DNA of 64,000 nucleotides from Candidatus Hartigia pinicola (GTDB lineage: Bacteria > Pseudomonadota > Gammaproteobacteria > Enterobacterales > Enterobacteriaceae): NCBI GenBank assembly GCA_020541205.1, contig CP048208.1:682001-746000 (forward strand). Direction: 5' to 3'. Position numbers and translations under genes: made by a program. Below are positions 56,561-64,000 of the stretch, piece by piece; the stretch's first letter is position 1; every line of letters starts with the position of its first letter. The notes under the pieces are model-generated. The model did not search any database. It saw only the letters and a list, made by a program, of their open reading frames with translations, and was not told where the DNA came from.

Positions 56561-59500
56561 TATTTAAAAAAATTTTTTAATAAAATACTTGATTATTCAG
56601 TAAAGTATTACTTAATATAATATCATATACTATGATTTTAAAAGCATAGAATTGATATTATTACTTATTATTTTTTCTTTTTTAAATGTACAATAAAATC
56701 ATAGTAGAAATTAAAACTATTTATGTGAAAGAACACTATAGAGAGTCTAAAGATGTTTCTAGCGATGTATTTTCCAATTAATTAAGAATAGATCTAACGT
56801 GTATAATTTATAGTAAACATTGATACTTCTTTTCAATGAAATGGTTATTGATATTGAGCTAAGGATCACTAACATAGCTCACTAGTTTTTACTATTAATT
56901 AAGGGAAGAGCTAACAATCTTATTTAATATAGTTTTAGTACCGATAATATTTAGTTTTCAATAAAGATTTATGTTACTTATTGAGTCATGGGTGAAATTA
57001 TATTAACGTAATTGTTATTGATTCTTTCGCATTAAAATCCCTATCTGTTTTTTGAATTTTTTTTCAATATTTTAATATAATTTATTGTTTTTTCGCGCTC
57101 TATTTTATATTAATCTGAGATTGTTGGGATTCAATAAATTCTGACATAAATATAGATCAATGTCTTGTCACATTATTGCACAAGGAAATTATAACGGGTG
57201 TAACTATTAATCAGTTAATAACTATGACAATTTTACCTATAATGAGTAGCTGAAATAGTTACAGAGTGAGTTAGTAATAATTAAAAAAAAGATAAGATAC
57301 ATTTAAAATTTATCGTAGTGATGTAATCAATTTATAAGATTTATTAAATGTTATTTAATATATTTTATGTAGTTTAATACTGTAGTTTATACTCTTTAGG
57401 TCATGTTTTGTATTATAAAATTATCTCTACTTTCACTTAAGTATATTTACCTGTTATTTAATGTATTGTGATACACTAAAATATTAATAAGTTGTACAAT
57501 ATAGCTTCGTGATAGAAACGCTAAAATCTAGATATTTTGTGTTGAGTAATTTTTCAAGAGTGTTAAGTACTCAGAGTTGAGTGATTGTATTTTATAGTTT
57601 GAGTATAGTAAAATTTTTTATGAAGTCATTTATAATCAAAATGAGCATAAATATATTTTATATACTTTTATAAAGTATCACTTTGTTTTTAAAGGTTATT
57701 TTTAGTTTTCGTAAAGTGTTCATGTATGTTTATATAGTTTATACGTAGAGAATAAAGATACAATAAATTTAAACAAGTTTTGTTGGAAACCGGTCTTTAA
57801 AGGCATTAAAAAGTGATTGTGTACTGTCTGTTTTTAGTTGAAAATTTAGAAAGATTATTTTTATTCTGGTTTTTTAAAGGTGTCTTTCGAAATTTGTTTA
57901 TTTTTTTAAAAAAGAATTTCATCTACTGTGATTCATTTTTTAATTATAATTTAATATTAATTTTTATGTTGCTATCTTTTGTATTGAAATACTGTATTAC
58001 TATTATAAAAACTATTTTCTTAATAAATTTAAAACAATATTATTTTAAATTATTAAATATTATTAAGAATGTATATTGTTATTTATTAATATCATGACGA
58101 TAATATAATAAAAAAAATATTTAAGTTAAAATTATAGCTTAGAATCAACTATGAATTTTTAGATTTTTAAGGTTTATTAGCTGATAGATTATAAATATTG
58201 AGATCTAATAATGACTAATAGGATTAAGAGTGAGTAATATTAATATCCTGTTTTAGTAGTATCAGGGTGCTAAAATTACTTTCTCTCGATTCATGATACT
58301 ATAATTAAAATCTATTAATAGTTTAAGACAAAAACGTTTATTTGATCGCTGCCTTGATTTCAAAAGATAGATGAAGTGTTACTAAGTCAATCTATATTAA
58401 TTATGACGTAAAACAATCAAGGACAGGTAATTAATAAATTTTTGTATATCAGCATGATTTTAAAATAAATAAATCGTTAAGTTAGCTATTAATATATAAT
58501 AAAGTTAGATTTAGCTAGTTTGCAGTTTTTATGGTAAACAATTTTCAGGACACTTAGTAAACTTTGTAAAAATTAAATATTATTTAACAACTTAATAACG
58601 TAATATGAGAAATGTTTAATTCCTAAAAATACAGGAAACATATTTTTAGTTAATTAACTGTATTAAGCTTTTGTTAAAATTATTAAAATTTACTGACTAA
58701 AATTTGTTTATTTTAATATAACATATGAATCCAGTGAGATTGAAAAAATAAAACAGTTTTGAAACTTACTAAAAAAATATGTTTTTTGATATAAATTAAT
58801 AAAAACTTTATTAACTCAATAATAATAAATCTGAAAAGATTTTAACGAATATAGAATCTAATAGAGATTAGTGTAAATAAAACCAGCAAGTGCTAGCTTA
58901 AGTTTAAATACAGTACTATTATTAATAATAATCGATAATGCATTATTATTAATAATAATCTGGATTAAAGAAAAAATAATGCGCAGTATACCGCAATACA
59001 TTATGATATTAAACTTGATAATTTAATATTATTAATAGAAAAATAAATTTTTAGACTGAATGCAATTATTGAATGATTAAAAAATGTTAAGTAGAACATA
59101 TTCACAAATAAAAAACTCTGTAATGAATACAATATCTCTGTTAAATTTTTTTCTTAAAAATAACTCTCATTTCTTTTTATATTTTGTATACTCTATCAAT
59201 GATAGCTACACTTTCTTCATACTTTCATATTACTACATTACTAGTATAGTATATTATAATTATGTCATACAAATAAATTACTCATAAATAATATCTGTAG
59301 TTTAGTTAAGAAAAAAATTTGAGAATACTTTTTATTATTGTAGATATATACTAAAAAACTTAAAATATCGCAATAGATCTTCCATGCTAAGCTATAACGT
59401 TAGAAAAAGGTTTTTAGTACTACTAATTTTGAGCAGTGTTCATCATAAACAGAAAAGTTCTTTTGCAGTAATAAACCTTCATTAAAATTGCTGGTTTTTT

Positions 59501-59644
59501 TAAATTAGCTATTAAAAGAATAAAACTAATCCTTATATACTAGTCAGGAGTAAATAATCATGATGTTATTTGTAATTTATGTATAGAACGATATATGTAT
59601 ATTTTCGTCATTAGTAATTTATTTTTAACAAATAAAAGATAATT
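56561..59644. other. 3.1-kb decayed region between art fossil and hemW
   Basis: Mostly unreadable. Around 56813-56870 two overlapping frames (NIDTSFQ-stop-NGY and VIDIELR) recall the SIDANNQIVGFDVDLA segment of ArtI/ArtJ, so a decayed artJ may start here, as in E. coli. Open frames at 57813-58097 and 59084-59287 are F/I/N/K-rich and look like chance. A palindromic ATTATTAATAATAAT repeat lies at 58920-58960. Confidence 0.4.
58920..58960. repeat. duplicated palindromic ATT/AAT tract
   Basis: Two near-identical palindromic blocks of ATTATTAATAATAAT type flank CGATAATGC. Each can fold on itself or pair with the other. A simple-sequence expansion in non-coding DNA. Confidence 0.7.
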
Positions 59645-60790
59645 TTAATTGTTTTTTTTGACTAAAAAGAATTCTAATAATAAGTTTAAAAATAATTTAC
59701 CTTGTTCAGTAATTTGCCACTCATGTTTAGTTTGTGTGATATAGCCCTTGGCTAGTGCTGCATCTAAAGATGTTCGTATTACAGATTCGGGTAATCCAGT
59801 GTATTGACTAAATTCATATCTTGGCATAGTTTCTAATAAACGAAAGCGATTCATAAAGTATTCAAAAGGTCTGTCTTGCATATTAACATCATACAATTTT
59901 TGTAAGTAATTGCATGACATATACCCACGTGGGTGTTTTGTTTTAATTGTGCGAAGAATTCGTCCATCAAGAAATGAAACTTTTCCATGAGCACCACATC
60001 CAATTCCAAGATAATCACCAAAACGCCAATAATTAAGATTATGTTGACACTGATAACCCGGTTTAGCGTAAGTAGAAGTTTCATATTGTTGATAACCTGA
60101 TTCAGTTATCAACTGGTGTCCTTCTGAATAAATTTTCCATAAAATATCATCATCAGGAAGTATTGGTGGGCGTGTACCATATTGTGTATGAGGTTCAATT
60201 GTGAGTTGATACCAAGAAAGGTGTTTTGGTGCTAATTGAATAGCTTGATTTAAATCTGATAAACTTTCAGCGCAAGTTTGTAATGGTAATCCATGCATTA
60301 AATCTAAATTAAAATTATATAGATTAAGATTAGCAGTTAAGCTTACTGTCTGTTTAACTGCTTCCGGGCCGTGAATTCGGCCAAGAATAATAAGTTTATT
60401 ACTATCAAAACTTTGCACGCCAATAGAAATACGATTGATACCTGCTTTTTTGTAACCATAAAACCGATCTTCTTCTATTGTACCTGGGTTAGCTTCTATG
60501 GTAATCTCAGCCTGAGGATCAAGGTTAACACGTTGACGAATACCACCGATCAGCGCTTGAATAGACTCAGCACTGAATAAACTAGGTGTACCACCACCAA
60601 TAAAAATAGTTTTAACTTGACGCTGATTGATGAATTTCACGTCATTCTCTAAATCAGATAGTAGATGTTTTACATATTCATGCTGTGGTATGTCTTCTTG
60701 AATAGAATATGAGTTAAAATCACAATATGGACACATTTTTTCACACCAAGGAATATGAATATACAGACTTAAAGGGGGGATTTGCAGCAT
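59645..60790 (-). CDS. hemW: radical SAM heme chaperone HemW
   Basis: Radical-SAM protein, related to HemN, that binds heme and delivers it to respiratory enzymes. 381 residues (E. coli 378). The iron-sulfur cysteines are in CEKMCPYCDF (about 16-25), the SAM-binding glycines in IFIGGGTPSLF (about 63-73), followed by ANPGT and GVQSFDSNKL. It lacks the extra HemN residues, as HemW does. The C-terminal KLFLNLLLEFFL matches the family. The start MLQIPPLSLYIHIPWC mirrors MVKLPPLSLYIHIPWC. rdgB, which ends just upstream in E. coli, is decayed. Downstream nothing intact follows. Confidence 0.96.
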   Translation of the reverse strand: MLQIPPLSLYIHIPWCEKMCPYCDFNSYSIQEDIPQHEYVKHLLSDLENDVKFINQRQVKTIFIGGGTPSLFSAESIQALIGGIRQRVNLDPQAEITIEANPGTIEEDRFYGYKKAGINRISIGVQSFDSNKLIILGRIHGPEAVKQTVSLTANLNLYNFNLDLMHGLPLQTCAESLSDLNQAIQLAPKHLSWYQLTIEPHTQYGTRPPILPDDDILWKIYSEGHQLITESGYQQYETSTYAKPGYQCQHNLNYWRFGDYLGIGCGAHGKVSFLDGRILRTIKTKHPRGYMSCNYLQKLYDVNMQDRPFEYFMNRFRLLETMPRYEFSQYTGLPESVIRTSLDAALAKGYITQTKHEWQITEQGKLFLNLLLEFFLVKKNN

Positions 60791-60796
60791 TCTTGA

Positions 60797-61440
60797 GTAC
60801 GTCCAATAAATAGCATTACCAAATTTTTACTAAAATACAAAGCGCTTATTTTTAATTTTTTTTAAATTTGGTAATCTTTAAATGAGTTTAAACATATAAT
60901 CAATATCAGTGCATAACTAAAACTATCTTTGTGTAGGAGGTTAATGAATAAGATACTGATGTCTAAAAGACTATAGAAAAGTAAAGAAATATACTAAGTG
61001 CATATGATGTTAGCATGTTAGAGTATAACTAAATCATATTTTTATCTATGAGAAATAAATTTTATAGTAAATGATATGTACATCAATATTTTTCTAATTC
61101 TTCGAGTTTTAAACTGCATAGTGAACTGAACATATTGCTTGAATATGAAGAATAAGTATCGACGAAAATATCACAATTATCAGTAAAATCAGCTTAATTT
61201 GTTTAAATAGAGAGCTGCTGAGTTTTAACAATGATATTGTTAATAGATATTAAACTAGTTTCCTTAGAAAAAGCAATAATAAGATTTTTTTAATTATGAA
61301 CACACCTAATTATGAGTCTATAGATTAATTACAATCACTATACACACCTAGTGTAGATATATTGAATTTATTCATGAATTTTAAAGATGACGAATGAATG
61401 ACATTAATAGTTTTTTAATAGATATAGATAGTTATACAAA
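60797..61440 (-). pseudogene. rdgB: rdgB (dITP/XTP pyrophosphatase) remnant
   Basis: Both ends are readable on the minus strand. The 5' part (about 61260-61395) reads SLKFMNKFNISTLGVYS, parallel to [20 protein letters not shown], then LGVFIIKKILL for TGLTFIENAILK after a small insertion. The 3' end (60800-60855) reads ISALYFSKNLVMLFIG, parallel to KSALSHRGQALKLLLD, finishing at the hemW start as in E. coli. The length matches. RdgB removes deaminated purine nucleotides; its loss should raise mutation and DNA repair load. Confidence 0.7.
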
Positions 61441-61740
61441 TATAATTTTATTTTATTAAGTATTTTTTTAGAGTAATTAAAAAATTACTGATAAAATTAA
61501 CAGAAAACATTTCTATAAGAACAATGCTTACGATTAAAATTAGCAATCTACTTCGTTTACTTAAAGGATAAAAACAATATTCGTAATGACGAAGAATAAT
61601 AGCAAGCTATTGTACAGTATCTACAGAGTACATATTAAGAATTATATGAAGCAGTATACCTATAATACGTTTAGTTAACTTCACTATAAATTGTAAAATA
61701 TGTTATAGAATCTTCTTATATATACTATATTCACATATAT
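61441..61740 (-). pseudogene. yggU: yggU (DUF167) remnant, tentative
   Basis: Between rdgB and yggS on the minus strand, where E. coli has yggT and yggU. One frame near 61540-61585 reads CFYPLSKRSRLLIL, loosely parallel to YIQPKASRDSIVGL; downstream NFLITLKKYL recalls HLVKFLGKQF. The similarity is weak and supported mainly by order. The yggT slot (about 61740-62200) shows nothing. Confidence 0.3.
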
Positions 61741-62199
61741 AGCAGAAAATGAAAAACTGAAACTGAATAATTATTATAATACCAAAATATAAGGTGTGAA
61801 TTTTTTATGCTGTTAATTAAAAGTTTTCATTTTGTTTTCTAAAAATCGTAATTTTGTATAGAACTTGCTTTTTTTAAAAAGACAATTAAACCATGAAATT
61901 TCATTATATCACTGCTAATATAATGTGTTATAAATTTTAGCTGCATTCATTGTTACACATTAAATATTTTTTTAATAATTTTGATGAAAACCAGTGTCTT
62001 CTTTGATATTGCATGTTAGTTTATTTTTTTGTAGAGTTAAACTATTTTCTTTACTTTTCCTTACATTTATAGTATAAAATATACAGATTAAAATATTCGT
62101 AATTAAAATAATACTCTTAATCTTAAGCTCTTTTAACAGTAAATTATCTATTTAATATTTGAAATACATTACTTGATAAAGTTCTGATATTTTAAAGAA

Positions 62200-62720
62200 A
62201 TATTATTTTGATGAAATCAAAAATTCAAATGTTATTATAAAAAGATAAGGTGTTGTATAATCAAGGATGAGTTGTATATGATTATGCTAATATGTTTTCA
62301 ATAGTAACGTACAAAATATGGTTCATTAACTAGGTTAATGTCATTATGCTAAAAATCAACCTATTATCTACATGGTGTTGTTTTAGAACACTTGAAGATT
62401 ATCAGAAAATTTTTATTAAAACATATAGTGATTTGATTGGTACAGCCTTGTAATACTATATGAAAAATTATATTATTACTACTAATAAACATAATTTATA
62501 ATATTCATACTACTTTTCTTATTTTTTTATATTCAAGAATATTAAAGATTTAAAAATTGTTAAAAACGATAATATTAAGTAGTTACATTGTGCAATATGT
62601 GTATATACATTGGATGCGTTAACATAAATAGTTAAATTATTATATTTTATTATATTAAGTTAACAAGAAATAACATTCATAGTATAAATATAGCGTATAA
62701 TGAGAGTGTGCTCTCTGTGT
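62200..62720 (-). pseudogene. yggS: yggS (PLP homeostasis protein) remnant
   Basis: Just downstream of ruvX on the minus strand. Near 62440-62480 NFSYSITRLYQSN parallels EWHFIGPLQSN, the phosphate-binding region of YggS, with one residue inserted; about 60 bases upstream INYVY parallels ENYVQ. The offset from ruvX fits a start near 62705. A 10-residue deletion and several stops are present. Confidence 0.45.
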
Positions 62721-62761
62721 AGAGATTTATAAAATAATATTAAGCAATGAAACTATGAGAT

Positions 62762-63181
62762 TTAATCGCTTTTTTTAAACCAACTTTCAAGAATTAGAAC
62801 AGCAGAAGTAGAGTCAATTTTGTCTTTTCGTAAGGCTCTATACCCTCCAATTTTAAATAATTCGGATTTTGCTGTCACAGTTGATAGACGTTCATCATGC
62901 AGTTTGACTTTTACACCAAATCGTTGATGAATACAATTAGAAAAGTTACGCGCTTGGATAGTGACCAGTTGTTCACTGCCATTCATGTTGAGAGGAAGCC
63001 CAACAATTACTAATATAGGTTGCCATTCTTTGAGTATTTTTTCTATTTTTTTCCAGTCTGGTAATCCAATATTTGCTTTTAGTGAAGAAAGTGAGCTGGC
63101 TGTTCCTGTAATTTCTTGACCAACAGCAACACCAATATTTTTCATACCAAAATCAAATGCTATAAATATTTTACTTGACAT
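62762..63181 (-). CDS. ruvX: Holliday junction resolvase-like / 16S rRNA 5'-end processing nuclease YqgF
   Basis: RNase H-fold protein; in E. coli YqgF (RuvX) acts in 16S rRNA 5'-end maturation and is essential. I choose ATG 63181 (139 residues, E. coli 138): [20 protein letters not shown] aligns with the family start, and AAGGA lies ten bases upstream; an ATG 33 bases earlier adds residues with no counterpart. The catalytic acids are visible in [15 protein letters not shown] (about 7-20), [19 protein letters not shown] and LHDERLST, and the C-terminal [15 protein letters not shown] is intact. yqgE upstream and yggS downstream are decayed, so it survives alone from the ancestral operon. Confidence 0.95.
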   Translation of the reverse strand: MSSKIFIAFDFGMKNIGVAVGQEITGTASSLSSLKANIGLPDWKKIEKILKEWQPILVIVGLPLNMNGSEQLVTIQARNFSNCIHQRFGVKVKLHDERLSTVTAKSELFKIGGYRALRKDKIDSTSAVLILESWFKKSD

Positions 63182-63186
63182 TATAT

Positions 63187-63760
63187 ATTTCCTTATTGCA
63201 TAAATAGTTAACATCTTAATCTGAAAAATTTTTTGGTAGCTCGTTAAAAATTTTTGATTGATAGGTTAAATATAAATTAGGATTCTCACTGTTAGCATGT
63301 GAGCTATGTTTGTTATTGCAGTTTTTAATTATAAAGGTCTTATTTTAAATATTTCAAACTTTTTAATGAATGTATTTACTTTTCGATTATTAAGAGAAAT
63401 ATTTAATTTCTTGCATAATAAGTAAATAATAATTATAAAATAAAAATCGAGTGGTCTTGAAATCTTCATGACTATTATTCCATATTTGGCAATATTTTCT
63501 AGACCAATATATTATTATGATCGAGAATATTTTTTAAAAAATAGATCAAAATATATAGTTAATTTTATTCTGCTATCTTAATGATTGTTCTTAGTACACT
63601 AATATCTAGTATTCGAAATTATTTATCAATATAATTTCTATCCGTTTAAATATATTTCACGTGTCTAAGTTATGTTGTCATTCTAGTTATTAGAATAATC
63701 TTAGGTAAAAGTTATTAAGTATCTAGTGCAATATATCCGTTAAATATCACAATTTTTATC
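63187..63760 (-). pseudogene. yqgE: yqgE (DUF179) remnant, tentative
   Basis: Directly upstream of ruvX on the minus strand, where E. coli has yqgE. 63225-63290 reads [20 protein letters not shown], parallel to ANPDILFNTPIADRWREA with one gap. The remaining distance to ruvX equals the 17 codons that would complete YqgE. Farther upstream no similarity is readable and the left limit is estimated from gene length. Confidence 0.4.
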
Positions 63761-64000
63761 TATATTACGATTTTTACGATAAAGATTAGTATCTTGAATA
63801 TTATTTACGCATCTATGATCAGTGCAGTGGTATTAGTATCTTAAATACTGTTGAGGCGGGCATTATAACTTTATTTTAAGCATATACCTAAAATTTTAGC
63901 TATTGTTATAATCATTTTCTTTGAAAAATTTTAAAGCGTTATACATAATGTTCTTTCTTGGAAAATTATGGAAGATATAAAAGAATGATGTGTTCGTTCG
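63761..64000. other. right-edge non-coding sequence
   Basis: A+T-rich, no recognised feature up to the end of the window. gshB would be the next gene by E. coli order. Confidence 0.4.

Noticed and set aside
57813-58097. 94-residue plus-strand open frame
   Set aside because: Very rich in F, I, L, N, K with no conserved motif and no good start; typical chance frame in A+T-rich DNA. I could not match it to any family.
59084-59287. 67-residue plus-strand open frame
   Set aside because: Ser/Tyr/Asn-rich, no SD, no recognisable similarity; probably chance.

Overview
The window comes from a strongly A+T-rich, degenerating enterobacterial genome, most likely a host-restricted insect- or leech-type endosymbiont of the Enterobacterales. 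Every intact protein reads as an enterobacterial orthologue of near full length (RNase E, FabH-D-G-AcpP-F, RluC, HolA/HolB, Ppc, HemW, RuvX). Several gene orders match Escherichia coli exactly. A few sequence details (the cold-shock protein, retention of Agp) would suit a Morganellaceae lineage such as Arsenophonus or Providencia, but I cannot settle that from the sequence. There is no insertion sequence, prophage or CRISPR array. By my count about 19 kb of 64 kb (roughly 30%) is intact coding sequence; the rest is A+T-rich decayed DNA.

Layout. 1-5.3 kb: ppc and a cold-shock gene on the minus strand, each with a hairpin terminator. 5.3-11.8 kb: nearly gene-free, holding a tRNA-Asn, a row of hairpins and a hairpin of unknown origin. 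11.9-16.8 kb: rne (minus), its conserved 5'-UTR feedback element, and divergent rluC. 17-28.5 kb: the rpmF-fab-tmk-holB-tatD-hinT cluster in E. coli order, with yceF, yceD, plsX, pabC and mltG still present as decayed copies in their expected slots. 28.5-33.3 kb: a decayed lpoB, unrecognised DNA, then a decayed rlmH beside intact rsfS. 35-37.5 kb: decayed nadD, intact holA, decayed lptE. 43-44 kb: pgl. 48.7-49.9 kb: agp. 53.8-56.6 kb: a complete fossil artPIQM arginine-transport operon. 59.6-63.8 kb: hemW and ruvX with decayed yqgE, yggS, yggU and rdgB around them.

How the genes work together. The intact set covers anaplerosis (ppc), the pentose-phosphate step (pgl), phosphate release (agp), elongation of fatty acids on ACP (fabH/D/G/F, acpP), the clamp loader (holA, holB), dTMP kinase (tmk), RNA turnover and ribosome work (rne, rluC, rpmF, rsfS, ruvX), and heme-chaperone chemistry (hemW). 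The fossils mark what was shed: arginine import, cell-wall accessory factors (mltG, lpoB), an LPS-transport lipoprotein (lptE), an acyl-phosphate step (plsX), folate (pabC), NAD assembly (nadD) and nucleotide clean-up (rdgB, yceF). The main discovery is that the 'empty' DNA is a readable graveyard: lost genes keep their position, strand, approximate length and, in places, ungapped residue-by-residue similarity interrupted by stop codons.
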